Counted from the stretch's first letter, positions 35,001 to 45,259 are shown. The stretch is DNA of 51,741 bases from Plakobranchus ocellatus (GCA_019648995.1 BLXT01003273.1:1524128-1575868); one strand, 5' to 3'. The notes: generated by a model not told the origin, from the sequence alone. Numbers and translations are program-made.

Positions 35001-35582
35001 AATTATGCAAACAATGCAGTTCCCTTTGCGAGAATGAGATTAACAAAGTGCAGTTTATCTTTACCAAAAGTATTAAGTTTGTAAGTAATACTAGGCACCA
35101 TGTGAGACTTGTTTTAGACTTGAGCCTCATTTTCTAGGAGAGTAGCTTCATGTGCAAGCTTACCGGGAAACAAAATTAAATGAGATTATTGATTCATTCA
35201 TTAGAACGTTTTTGTTTTTTGTTTAACCTTAGGTGCAAGTGGACATTTGTTCATTCTTATTTCAATTCAACTCATTTGCTTGACTGTTTGTTTGTTTCTT
35301 GTTTTTTTTTTTAAGGCGAAGATTTTCTAGCATGTTCCATTAATTTTGCTTTCACTGAGACCAGGATACATTTAAACATTTTCATAAACTTTTATCTTCC
35401 CCCTAGATGAAGGCCAGATTTATTCATGGGGCTGGAACGAGCATGGTATTTGTGGTACAGGAGATGAGTCCAATGTTCTCTATCCCCAACGCATATCTTC
35501 CTTGCAAAACCATCAGGTGATGTGTATAGGCTGTGGTGCTGGACACTGCTTCTGTCTGACAAAGAAAGCACCAAGCTCATAG
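22546..35582 (+). CDS. SERGEF: SERGEF (DelGEF), RCC1-repeat secretion-regulating factor, complete
   Basis: Ten exons: 22546-22581, 24322-24541, 25104-25277, 25816-25904, 27066-27147, 27743-27844, 30944-31012, 31826-32005, 33461-33613, 35407-35582. They total 1281 bases, 426 residues plus TAG (human about 458). The protein is a chain of RCC1 blades (WGxNxxGQLG, then GxxHxxxLT). Features closer to SERGEF than to RCC1 itself are AGWDFVVALT, AAGLRHALAVS, WGCNKHGQCG, GWTHVIMRT, CSSEHNLALT, YSWGWNEHGICG and GCGAGHCFCLT. Human SERGEF binds the exocyst subunit Sec5 and affects secretion; exchange activity is unproven. An in-frame TAA lies just before the ATG. Intron 8 uses a GC donor. The C-terminus is shorter than in human. 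Confidence 0.95.
22582..24321. other. SERGEF intron 1, no gene seen
   Basis: Contains poly-T tracts, the CT microsatellite and no recognisable coding segment on either strand. Confidence 0.7.
23034..23080. repeat. (CT)n microsatellite
   Basis: About 23 uninterrupted CT units in SERGEF intron 1, in a pyrimidine- and A-rich neighbourhood. Confidence 0.97.
24322..24541 (+). CDS. SERGEF: SERGEF exon 2 (blade 1)
   Basis: Encodes 73 residues plus one base, phase 0 in and phase 1 out (acceptor GTCTTAAG, donor ACAG|GTGACA). It starts GSNNCGQLGCGDCDDR and ends GGGGAFSVVLT. The Ser/Glu-rich middle is about 20 residues longer than the human blade. Confidence 0.92.
25104..25277 (+). CDS. SERGEF: SERGEF exon 3 (blade 2)
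   Basis: Phase 1 at both ends (acceptor TTTTTCAG, donor ACAG|GTAAGA). Encodes D-SGHVFTCGKNDRGQLGQG and ends LQAGWDFVVALT, aligned to human DLFVCGLNKDGQLGLG and CGWDFTIMLT. Confidence 0.95.
25708..25778. other. Long imperfect hairpin next to SERGEF exon 4
   Basis: CTTTTTGTTGACCTGT and its complement ACAGGTCAACAAAAAG are separated by about 20 bases that also pair partly (TGCCATAAA with TTTATGCA). The stem extends outward with mismatches to about 30 pairs. It could be a pre-miRNA-like fold or a tiny inverted-repeat element. Not assigned. Confidence 0.6.
25816..25904 (+). CDS. SERGEF: SERGEF exon 4 (blade 3, first half)
   Basis: Phase 1 in, phase 0 out (acceptor TATCACAG, donor ACACCG|GTGAAT). 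Encodes E-CGSIFTWGSNSFGQLGRSL and ends KMDPTP. Joining to QAVDSP of exon 5 recreates the PQA of human SERGEF. Confidence 0.92.
27066..27147 (+). CDS. SERGEF: SERGEF exon 5 (blade 3, second half)
   Basis: Encodes 27 residues plus one base, phase 0 in and phase 1 out (acceptor TTCCTTAG, donor CTCAG|GTGAGT). The sequence QAVDSPSSGTGKFVAVAAGL then RHALAVS matches human CIAAGLRHAVAAT. Confidence 0.93.
27344..27405. repeat. Short tandem duplication
   Basis: About two copies of a 31-base unit containing GAAAGAACTTG and ATGGCTGCAA, in the SERGEF intron between exons 5 and 6. Confidence 0.75.
27743..27844 (+). CDS. SERGEF: SERGEF exon 6 (blade 4, first half)
   Basis: Phase 1 at both ends (acceptor TTCACTTAG, donor TGTG|GTGAGA). 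Encodes E-SGQIYSWGSGKRGQLGVV to IPVPNC. Confidence 0.93.
27845..29575. other. SERGEF intron, left of the Mutator-like element
   Basis: AT-rich with no supported gene. Plus-strand open frames near 28521-29006 show no domain and no conserved splice context. Confidence 0.6.
29590..29975. repeat. Hairpin-forming tandem repeat, about 41-base unit, 9-10 copies
   Basis: Nine full units and one broken unit. Each holds GCATCGTAAAATCCGATGC, in which GCATCG pairs with CGATGC across a short loop, followed by CGCATTG and a T tract. Single-base variants occur between units. Two related inverted units lie at 30285-30375 at the other end of the element. Not a CRISPR: there are no unique spacers. Confidence 0.92.
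29873..30187 (-). pseudogene. Transposase N-terminal fragment (FAR1/ZSWIM-like) inside the Mutator-like element
   Basis: About 75 residues of plausible protein: an acidic helical start (YEDFLEALKALEELSCNAFV), a basic stretch (TANKRRKIKV) and FTCSHFG with Cys and His spaced as at the start of a FAR1-type zinc site. The rest of the frame is read through the tandem repeats. The family match is by eye only. Confidence 0.45.
30944..31012 (+). CDS. SERGEF: SERGEF exon 7 (blade 4, second half; 69 bases)
   Basis: Short exon between acceptor TATCTGCAG and donor ACAG|GTAATG, phase 1 at both ends. SISKCSAPTQIFAGMNFSGM then LT fills the expected AGSDHSASLT position of human SERGEF. Without it the blade would be incomplete. 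Confidence 0.85.
31826..32005 (+). CDS. SERGEF: SERGEF exon 8 (blade 5), GC donor
   Basis: Phase 1 at both ends. Acceptor TTTCAACAG; the donor is GGACAG|GCAAGA, a GC instead of GT. Encodes E-TGKIYLWGCNKHGQCGEA and ends VGWTHVIMRT, matching human VYVWGSNKHGQL and GWTHLVAQT. The frame stays open beyond the donor as TGKNFLILM. Confidence 0.92.
32731..33160. other. Assembly gap (295 N) flanked by duplicate sequence
   Basis: N run at 32798-33092. The 67 bases before it (from 32731) and the 68 bases after it (to 33160) are nearly identical, differing by one inserted A and one base at the end. It lies in SERGEF intron 8 and costs no exon. Confidence 0.97.
33461..33613 (+). CDS. SERGEF: SERGEF exon 9 (blade 6)
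   Basis: Phase 1 at both ends (acceptor AACCATTAG, donor ACAG|GTAGGC). Encodes E-AGDLYSWGRFDLGQLGRS and ends CSSEHNLALT, close to human MFTWGRADYGQLGR and CGSEHNLAII. Confidence 0.95.
33614..35406. other. SERGEF intron 9, pyrimidine-rich, no gene
   Basis: 34010-34620 is strongly pyrimidine-rich on the plus strand with a CA/CT microsatellite near 34370-34412. Long open frames there are by-products of few purines. A 19-base unit (ATAGTATATCAATTACAA) is duplicated at 34641-34680. Confidence 0.7.
35407..35582 (+). CDS. SERGEF: SERGEF exon 10 (blade 7, stop)
   Basis: Acceptor TCCCCCTAG, phase 1. Encodes D-EGQIYSWGWNEHGICGTG and ends GCGAGHCFCLTKKAPSS followed by TAG. Human SERGEF has a polar tail after this point that is absent here. 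Confidence 0.94.
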
Positions 35583-38322
35583 GAAAGGCTAGAGAAAATT
35601 CTCTTTTTAAAATTTGCAAATTCTAAAGTGCTTTCAGAGTGGAAAGGTCATGCATTTTAACGTGGCTTAACAAATGCAAATGAAATTATGGAGCTAATAT
35701 AAATTTATATGCAGCTTCTTTTACTGCCATTAATTTAAACACACCAAATGTCTGCATCTTGTTTAACTTAACAAGAACAGAAATTTTTTTCTTTCTTTTT
35801 AATCCATTTTTACTACTGTCAACCTTATTTTATTATATGTGCATGTGTTGAATTCAAAATTGGTCCTTATTTATGCTTGGTTTTGCTAAAATATAACTTT
35901 GCAGTTTTCTTTTCAAAAACTTAATCACCTGAGCTTAAATAAAGTACTAAACATGTTCAAGATGGTAGATAAAATTGTATTTTTAACTTAATGTGGTGGA
36001 AAAAATCCTCATGGCATTTTAGGTTTTCATTTTTCTACATCATATGAGGTTTTGTTGTACAGTTTTGTGTTTTACATAAATCTCATCAATCCTATCTTTG
36101 ATCTATGGGAAAAAAAAAGGATCGAGCTAAAATATTGCTAAGAGGGAGGAAATAAAAAAAAGAAGGAGTCATTTCTGTCGCTTTCGTCCTATAAATATTG
36201 GCTCTATTTTGTTTGTTTGAAGATTATTTTGAAATCAACTTAAGAATGTCAGCATAAGTAAAAAGAAACTCTGATGCCTCATTTAATAATTTATTTGTGA
36301 TCATGAATTTCAGATGTCTTTACGTTCATACACAGAATAAAAAACTTGGCGAAATGTGGACTAGTAGTGGGTAAAGATAATGAAATGTATAGTCATAGCC
36401 ATAAAGCCTCTGATTTGCTCATCTTGGTGATCAATATTTATTCGGGCCTACTTAAGCATAGGGCACCTGCCTTTTGCTTATACCAACTATTATCATGCCA
36501 TGATCTAATCAAAAAGTAACAATCCACAAAAATCAGTTCAGAGGAACCTTGACCTTGAACTATTGATGGAGGAAAAAAACACAGCTTTTGTTCTTTAGCT
36601 CGATTTCCTTGTTTTTAATTTTTTTTTTAAATCAAATTATGATTGTCTATATCTACTGTAAATGAAAGCCTCTATGAATCACACCATTAGAAGATATGCC
36701 TCCTATGTTTATAACCATCTATCTTGAGACAAATATAATTTAATAAGTTTCATGATTTAGGTCAAATTATGACTAAACATGGTTAATATATGTACTTTTA
36801 TCTGTCGGACTCTGCATTAAACAGTAGCACTGATAAGCATTGTTTCTTTGATTTGGCCGAGTTGGTGGAATGCTACCACCATCTAATTTTGCTTTTGAGT
36901 TTTGAACAATATCTATAAATTTTTGTTATGTTTATCCTCAATCATAAATATGCCTTGTGTGCCTTTTCCAAGCTTGAGCTGTCATAACAAAAGAGAATCA
37001 ATTAAAGAATGTGTGAACATATCCTCATACATGTTGGAGGGAAGATTATTTTAATTACAATTAAAGTTAATTTGCAATGAAGTCCAGTGCATGAGAAATC
37101 CTAAAGTGTAGTAACAGTGACATCCTAGGGTGTTTCATTTCCTGGGGAAAAGCAGTTTAAGAAAAATTAATTTTATTCCTACTTAAAGGTATATTATTAG
37201 ATATATATATATGTGTTAAATTTGGTTTTAAAAGTTATCTTTTTTGTTAGCCTATTCAGACATGAATGCGCTCTGTCCCTATAGTTGTAGTGATGTGATT
37301 TATCTTTTTTTGGGATGAAAATTGTATTTTTTCCATGTTTATCTTTTAAAATAAATTTTATTTGATGCATTTATTTTGTTCATGGGATTTGAACAATTGA
37401 AAGAATATTGCTGCAGATCTTATCGCAAGCTTCCCCAACATAGTGCCACATATTCCTTCATTCATAAAGAGATTTTATGCTATCCCCAAAGGGTTCGAAA
37501 TCGATTCAAACAGTTGAAAGTCACGACCAATACTCCTTGGAAGAGACAAATCATATACAGACAATGATTATTGTTCATAACCTATTCAATTCCATTTCAT
37601 TTCTTTATAGAGACTACAATGAATATCTTTCGTTAGGCCATTCCATTCAACATTGACTCTACGATATTTATCAAAGAAGGGAATTCAGGATTCAGTTGTT
37701 TTTTTTTTTAAATCCCATAAATGAGTTCATTAATGTTTTCATATCCTCAAATCAATCTTATTGGTCTGAATCAAGCCCAGCTTTAATAGTGGGACTTTAA
37801 TCTGTGACGGATAACCCCCAATTTTATTAAGCTAAAGACCCAGTAGTCTTAACTATTTAGATCTTAGAATTTCATTTTGTAAACAGTACTTAAGAAATAA
37901 GAAATATGAAGGACTTACAACTTTCTTTTAGACAGCCATTGTCTGCCTAACTGTCTTTGAGTGACTCTTTATATCTTTTGTTTTATTAACACTGGAAAGG
38001 TAGGAAGGCAGCAAAAAGTTCAACTACAACTTGCAATTTGCAAACTCTTCCACACAACATTGCTATGATTTCTTATTTTCTCAGGGTTTGAATTATGTCC
38101 AGAAAAATGGAATTCTGATGTTTTGAGATGAAAGCAAGTTTTTTTTTTCGTTGTTCTCGAGATTTTTTTCCCCTTTTATTATTACAATGTGTGAATAGCT
38201 TACATGGCTAAAATTATGAACAAGAAAACACTTACTTAGGAGTTTGGTTTGAATATGCTTATGTTTTGTTTTTATTTATTTGCATATATACTGTACACAG
38301 GCAGGTGATCTCAGGCCTCCAT
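35583..38322. other. SERGEF 3' flank, no gene seen
   Basis: AT-rich 3' UTR and flank with several AATAAA motifs. No conserved coding segment on either strand. Confidence 0.6.
35938..35943 (+). terminator. Possible SERGEF poly(A) signal AATAAA
   Basis: First AATAAA after the SERGEF stop, 356 bases downstream. Others occur near 36336 and beyond 37 kb, so the 3' end used is not fixed. Confidence 0.4.
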
Positions 38323-38715
38323 CTTGAGAAGTCCCTAAGTCTTAAATAGAATTATATAAATTTGAAAAGCATGTACATGCAGGCATTGATGACAAGCTTA
38401 AGCTTGCGGGGTCCCTACAGATCACAGGGCTAGTGACAGGCTACCAAGCCCCCCTTTCCTTTAGTTTGGGGAAGAGTTAATTTGCTGCATGCAGTGCATT
38501 ACTGGATGTGAATGGCAAAGTGTGCCCACACGGTTTAATTTTAATTTCTGAAACAAAACAATACAAAACTGCCTCTGAATATTAATGCTAACTGTTATTA
38601 ACAAAATATAAGTATGAAACACACCAAGATAAAAGTCTCCCGTCTTTGTCACCAAAACTTGAGAAGTCCCTAAGTCTTAAATAGAATTATCTAAATTTGA
38701 AAAGCATGTACATGC
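38323..38715. repeat. 58-base direct repeats flanking a 277-base segment
   Basis: 38323-38380 and 38658-38715 agree at 57 of 58 positions (start CTTGAGAAGTCCCTAAGTCT, end AAAAGCATGTACATGC). The segment between contains the palindrome CAAGCTTAAGCTTG. The right copy adjoins a LINE 3' end. Confidence 0.9.
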
Positions 38716-39060
38716 TCTAATTCAGTTCATGGTTCTTCACTCAATTAATCTACTAAGGCTCTTGTTTCTAACATTATCTATCACCCATGAGCTATTCTCT
38801 TTCTAATTCAATTGAGTTTGTCTTCAAGCTTTCCAGTGGTTGCTAGATATTCTAAATCCTTGTGTCAGCAAATGTGTCCGAGATATTGTAGTTGCCTCTG
38901 TTTTATGGTTTTAATTAGTGATCGCTCTAGTTTAGCCTCTTCTAGTAAAGTGATTCATAGGACTTTTTTCGCCATCCAAGATAACACCATTCCTCTGATA
39001 AACCACAACTCTACTGCTCCTAGTTTTTATAGGTTTTAAAAATATTACAACTCTTAAGTT
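38716..39060 (-). mobile_element. Degraded LINE 3' end, copy 2
   Basis: Read on the minus strand with stops, it gives KQRQLQYLGHIC and LEYLATTGKLEDKLN, matching the post-reverse-transcriptase motif RQxQFLGHVC...LAITGKIEGK of animal non-LTR retrotransposons and the copy at 48790-50030. Several stops; inactive. Confidence 0.75.
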
Positions 39061-39535
39061 ACTCTTTGCCTTTATGTAAGATTTCAGACATTGTAAATCC
39101 CCTCTTCAAATTTTGCACTAAATTACTTGATCAGCTTTTTCATTTTTATTTATTATATAGTAACATCATTTTCGGCAGTTGAAGTCTGCCTTTCTTAAAA
39201 AAAAAATTTGTATCAAACCTCAGTTTTTACAGATTTTCCTGTTTTTTCGTGTTCCAATACACATACACTTTGTAAGTTGTTTTGTTGAAATATGCATTGT
39301 CTTAATTGATTAAATTAAAGCTGACTACATACTGTCACCATTGAATTCAGACATTTTACATGTAATGATAAATCAATGATTCAACCACAACAAAAATATG
39401 TGTGTTAAGATTTATTCATCATCTCTTGTTTTTTTTGGTAGATATCAAGCATTTTGCCTAATACATAAGTATTTTACATGAACGTGATTTATACCATAAG
39501 CTTTCAATGTTTATGCTCATTTTTCTTCTTTAAAG

Positions 39536-39633
39536 AAAATGATCCCACAGAACAGAACAAGGTTGATGTTAAGTTACTGACCTCCTTCATGGAGGAAGAA
39601 ACAATAAATCAATTTCACAAGAAAAGAAAGTGA
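39536..39633 (+). CDS. Candidate orphan terminal exon
   Basis: Acceptor-like CTTCTTTAAAG, then an open frame in phase 1 giving E-NDPTEQNKVDVKLLTSFM, EEETINQFHKKRK and TGA; an AATAAA follows near 40046. All other SERGEF blades use phase 1, and this gene lies 4 kb upstream on the same strand, but exon 10 of SERGEF ends in its own stop with no good donor. It could be a relict or alternative SERGEF tail, an exon of an unseen gene, or chance. Confidence 0.25.
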
Positions 39634-40962
39634 ATTTTATTTTTCACCATTAAAAAAAAAACCAACATATTCTGAAATTGGACATTGCAAATTATTAGGT
39701 TAGCAATAACAAACAGTGCTGACAGTCACACAATATAGAGATTTGCTTTCAATAACCAACAACATAAATTATGAATGGCTGAAATTACTATCCTTTGTGT
39801 GCCATAAATGACTGCTTGGCTTGACAAGCCAGTTTCATAATCCACACTGAACTCTGCAAAACTGTGCAAAGTAGACTCTTATATTACAACTAAAATTTCT
39901 GGTGCCCTCATTTTTAATAACTCTTCATACGAAACAATCAATAATAGTACCCGTTAAAAAAAAAAACCCCTAATGAATTTCATGCATACATGAGACAAAC
40001 AAACAAAAAAAAAAAGGTATCCTTTCTCTTTATTCTATAACCCTAAAATAAACTTTTTTTTTTTCAGTGACTTTTTACAATGACACAGTGCATAATTATA
40101 ATCTATGCAACATATCCCATGATCATCATGGGCAAATGTCAAAATTTGCAAATATAGCACGACAAAACTTTTTTTGCAGCAGAAATCCCATTGTTCAACT
40201 TGCAATGGGAATGGAACAAAACTTTCAATTAAGAGAATCTGAAATACACTCCTGTCTCTCTTTACATTATGACTGACCAGAGAGTAGAAGATGAAATTCT
40301 CTCTTTTAAATGATTTCCTGTTCGTCAAGAATTAGTTCATATATCTGTTTCATGTATTACCTTTTGCATGGTCAATCCTTCTATTCACTTTATTCAGTGG
40401 TCAACATTGCTTGGCATATTTAAAAAAAAAAAAGAGATTTAGATCAGGAAAAAAGAACAACATTTTAGTACCCTCCATGACAGTATTGACTTTGAATAAA
40501 GAGAAGTGTATCACATTCACTTAGAATTATTAGTACAAAGTTAACAAAACCAAATAGAAGAAAGGTTTAAACAATTTCAGCAGCTTCATTTAACAGACTG
40601 CTGCTAACAAGATTTCCAGTACATAACAAAAACATCACTGTATAAACTCAATAAGGGTGAACACATTATTAAAACATAATAAATTATGACAAGCTTTACT
40701 TTTTTTTCTTGTCTTTTAGTCCCAACCAAAACAGCATGTTTAGAAAGAAGCCATAAATTTTTTTTTTACTTTCACTACAAATTACAAGAGTTTAAAAAAA
40801 AACATGCAGTTGAATGCATTACTCAATAAATAGTGTGAATTCCTCTGTAAAATGAATGGCTAGTTTCACAGTTAATCAACTATTATTTGCAAAACACAAG
40901 CCTACCTTTTATCAAAAGGTAATCATTGAAATTAACAAACAAGGAAAAAAATATTATGTCCT

Positions 40963-41989
40963 TAGACATGTCAGGATTCCTGATTTAATCCAGAGCCTCT
41001 CGATGTTTTGGAAGAAAATCCTCCCAATTTAGAGTAAGAAATCCCAACTTTCTCTTGAAAAAAAAAAGGATGTCCTTCAATTTAAAGAGTTCATTGGCAT
41101 TATAATTTTTACGCCTTACCTATGAATATCAGCCATTGCAAAGTAGAATATAACTTAAAAATTAATTCATTTTAAAATAATAAATGACAAAAAATACTTG
41201 ACATGCAATATTTTGTTTTTGTGATGGAAATTCCTCACCATAAAGTACCTTACTTGTATGTATTGGCAATCATAATTTGAAGGGCAATTTAAAAAAAAAT
41301 TATTTCGAGAACATTCAATATCATTATCTGCCTTATCTATTAAAGTTGACAAACCTGTAGATGTAGTCCTTTGTTTATGAAATTACAAAAAGTAGTGAAG
41401 GAACCTAATCTAGAAGGAATTCCTTATCATCATCAACTACCTTACTTATAATTTTGAAATTGGCTAAATCTATGTTTTTTAAATGAAGAATTTGTAATAG
41501 TAATAGAAAGAAATGATTTCAATAGAATTCATTTTCATTATCTGCCTTATCTGTGAATGTTGGAAAAAAAAAAAGCCGATAAGAATGGGTAGTTCACGAC
41601 CAACCAATCTGGAACAAATTAATTATCCTAGACTACCTTGCCTGTGATTGTTGGTGATCATTATTTGAAGTAGATACAATGTATCCATAATTTTAAATTA
41701 AAAAAAGATGTCAATCGCACTAAACCCCTACAAAAAAAAAAAAACATGACCTTAAGGAATTTACATGTATTATCATAACTTGCCCTACCTATAGCTGTGT
41801 TAGTGGTTATGATTTGAGTACATTAGGGATTAAGTGAATTCAAGATCTATATGTAGCATTAATTTTGACAGCCCCTTCACTCAAAGAGAAAGAAATCTGC
41901 TATTTTTCTCTATTAAGTATATTTCCTATTGTATTCCTGTTTTTATGTGGACTCATCGCTGCTTTCTACTGTTTGGCCTGGCAAATCCG
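40963..41989. mobile_element. Inverted-repeat transposon with tandem core, copy 2 (opposite orientation)
   Basis: About 1.03 kb related to 11484-14125 but reversed. Its left edge (TAGACATGTCAGG, later AGTAAGAAATCCC) matches the complement of the right end of copy 1, and its right edge (GGCCTGGCAAATCCG) the complement of the left end. GTGAAGGGGC...AAAATTAATGCTA is shared internally. Six core units lie at 41085-41815. It lacks the segment corresponding to about 12.45-14.0 kb of copy 1. Ends are approximate and no clear target duplication is visible. Confidence 0.72.
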
Positions 41990-42085
41990 TACCCTCGCCT
42001 GTTAAAATAATTTTATTGCATCTCAAAGATCTACACAATATGAATAAATTATGAGTGTAAAAATAATGGCAATTTATGATTTTAA

Positions 42086-42242
42086 CAGGGATGCCAGTGG
42101 CCTCTGACAAAAAAAGCAGGAAACTTGTACAGTAATAAAGAGTTTACTCAAAGTTGTATTTAAAGTATAATTGACTTTTAAGTAATAAAAATAAGACAAA
42201 AAGTCGGAAATCTTGTTAAAAATCAGAAAACTGGCATCCCTG
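42086..42242. mobile_element. Short inverted-repeat element (MITE), copy 2
   Basis: 157 bases with 13-base perfect terminal inverted repeats CAGGGATGCCAGT/ACTGGCATCCCTG, flanked by TTTTAA on both sides (42080-42085, 42243-42248). Related to 4551-4741. Confidence 0.82.
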
Positions 42243-45038
42243 TTTTAATTCCAAAGAAGATTGGGGAAAAAAAAAGCCCAACAAATTCATGCTTATCTAT
42301 GTCACTAAAGTACAGTGTTGTTAAAATTGTAAACAAGTTTGGGAGCCTTTACAAAGAAAATAACAAAACAAGATATGTTTGCATTTTTTTTTCTGAATCT
42401 ACTTCATTGAAAAACAAAAGCTTCTGATCACATAATTTTCAAAACACATTTCCAACATTAGATCATGGCAAAAATACCGTTTTGAGACATTTCTCATGCA
42501 TGGTAAAAGTAAAAAAAACGTACATGTGATATCATGGATTTAAAATGAACAAGCAAACTTAAAAAAAAAAAAATTGCTACACCTAACATACAAATGCAAC
42601 ATGCTGTCGATCCAACCAATTATCGCATCTTCTCTTTCTCTCTTGTACAAAGATACGATTCCATTGATATTAAGAATTTAGGGAATTTATCTTACACACA
42701 CACAGGATATCGGTGATCTATGCTGGAAACTTGAAAAGGTGGGGGGAAGGAGGAGAAAGATATGGAGGTGGATGGGGAAAGAAGTACATTAATAAATACA
42801 GTGGAACTTTTGCTCTTATTGGAAAATAATGTAGCAGCAAGGGTTATCGTTATTCCCAAAAAAGGGATTAAAGAAGATTTTCTTGTTCAACTGAATAATA
42901 GATGAATGCTGGCAATACCAATCATTTTCTTGATTGCCTCCCCTGCAAAGAGGGTGGTCTAAAGAGACCAAAGCATAACAATAATAATAATCATTTCCCT
43001 TTTATTTGTTGGTGCAGTTATAGTAGAGAACGTCCAACATAGATCAAGTAATTAACAGGGATGGGAAGGGGGACGAGGGTAACGAATACACTCAGTCAAT
43101 GGTCTTTGGCTAAGTGTTGTGATTGGCTTGCTCATGCAGCCACTTGAATGACGCTCTCTTCTCCCTCCCTTACTTTCCTATTCTAGCCTGTGGATGCCCG
43201 CCAAATCATTCTCCATCCTCTTGTGAGTAATGTTACTTAATTTTCTTCACCCTGTCAACACATCAATGGCCCATTCCTACTCCAAGTTTCCAATAGCTTT
43301 CTTCCCTGCCCCGCCCCCCCACTCTTGATTGGTATCCCTTTATCACAAGATTGGGAGACAAGATCACTGCTGTATGATCGTAATTCCTAAGCATAGGCCC
43401 ACACTGGAGGCGACGCGACTTGTCATGGCTAACTTGAAGGACTGATGTCGCAGTTACTGTGCACTGCCCACCGACAAGTTAGCCTGATAATTTGCGTAAC
43501 AAGACTGGCCTCGTGATTCGCGCAGCAACGGTCAGTAGGATTATGCGTGGTCACGTAATGCCCCCCTCCCCCTCTTCCCTTATCCAACAAAGCCACTGAC
43601 GTAAGACAAGGCTGTAAAACACAAAGGATAGCTCCGACGCTTCGACAAGCTGCCGACATGATGTGCCCTCGCACCAAAGAAAGAGAGTATTTCAAAACAT
43701 GTACTATTGGACACGTGAACTGCTGCTTCCAGTGAGGGCCTACGCTAACAGTAACCCAAAACGTGTGCCACAAATGGCTCTCTGGCCCACATGCTAGGTG
43801 ATCATAGGCTAGGTTTGAGGGGTCCTGTTGGTCTGGACATGCATATGTGAACTGGTTATGCTTGGCATGGTGTAATGAGAGGGGGACTGGGGGAAAGGGG
43901 CATAGCACGATACCCAGCATCGTTAACTTTGATACCCTACTATAGTAATACTGGACAATGCATGTAGATTTCGGCCTATTTTATGGCAAGTAAAGTTTCA
44001 CACTTGAGGTAGTTGAGCAGGGGAAACTTCAGATGATTTTTGCCCTTTTTTTTTATTTCCAAATTTCGTTATCATTATAACCCAGGAAAGAAGTTCCTAT
44101 CCTTGCAATGTCAAAAATAAATCATATGCCTTAAATAAAGATAAAAACAGGACTTTACAAATCTCTCATTAAAGCAATAGTTGTCATCATTCAAGTTGTT
44201 GTTAAAAATGAGTTCCACTGTAGTAAGAAAGAACAGATTTTGATGCCTGTACAAAATGATCTGCAGACTCATGAAGCCAAGTGTCTACGACTTTGACAAG
44301 GCAAAGAAAAAGACAATCATAATTGATTGTAACAAGGTAAAAAGAGAAAATGAGAAACAAAAATCAAAGAGCTTGCTTCACTAACAATGGGAAAAAAAAA
44401 GTGTATGCCAAGACTTTTGCAAAGTACAAAAAAAAAAAAAAAAAAATTTCTAGTTCTAGCACTGGCAAAGTGGCAGTGTGCTGTGCCCAATAAAATTATC
44501 AATTTCTTTTGAGAACTTATAAATTAATGAATATTTAATTCCATTATCCATAAAAAGAAATTAAGGTATTAAACTATTATTGAATATTCAAATTTTCAGA
44601 CAGAAAAGGAAATGAAACCAGCATTCTTATCTTAATAGATTTTGATAGAAAGCAGACCAAAAAAAAAACTGCCTTTCATTAGAAAAGAGTGAAATGCAGG
44701 CCCTAGTGGTGTCAAGACTAAATAATAGATATTGTTACCCTGCACTCCATTTTGAATCCCTTTTAATCACAATGAACAAAAGGTCACACAGAGACAACAA
44801 CAAAAAATATCCAAGTGCCTGACAATACTCAATAAGACAATTTGTCTTAACATGGCATATAGATAGGAATACTGTAATATAATTCACTCTAACACAATTT
44901 CTTTTTAATCTGAACACTCATTTGGACCAAAAACAATCTTAAAATGATAGCAGGGGCAACAAAAATAATATAGCAACTGAGAGTGAGGAAAAAAAAAAAA
45001 AGAAAATAATTGATGCAGTGTAGGCCACTATTACAAAA
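42243..45038. other. NUP50 3' flank
   Basis: Mostly AT-rich. A minus-strand AATAAA (TTTATT at 44052-44057) about 1 kb after the NUP50 stop is a possible poly(A) signal. A GC-richer island lies at about 43140-43930 (see separate entry). Confidence 0.5.
43429..43920 (-). other. Unassigned 163-codon open frame in a GC-richer island
   Basis: Longest open frame here outside the NFYA Gln exon that is not low-complexity. The predicted protein is rich in Cys, His and Pro with no domain I recognise. Raised GC lowers stop frequency, so length alone is weak evidence. No splice context or poly(A) signal decides the matter. Confidence 0.15.
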
Positions 45039-45259
45039 TCATTCCAGCAGTGCTTTGCGCTCCTCTATCTTTCCAAAGAGTTCATCTGCATCGTCGCCAG
45101 TTTTCACTCGCACGAGCATAGGAACAGGTTTTTCATTGGTGCTTTCATCAGCCTTTGAGTCCAGAGGCGGGTTTGGCACACACACCACAAGCACATTGTT
45201 TTTGCCTTGACGTGATACTGGCATGGAAGCCGACAGCATGACATTGAGCAAGATGTTGC
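45039..45259 (-). CDS. NUP50: NUP50 last exon (stop)
   Basis: Acceptor CTCTTGCAG, phase 1. Encodes [20 protein letters not shown] then [12 protein letters not shown] and ends [17 protein letters not shown] followed by TGA. Very close to the human C-terminus, with a slightly longer Asp/Lys/Ser loop after PNPPLD. Confidence 0.95.
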
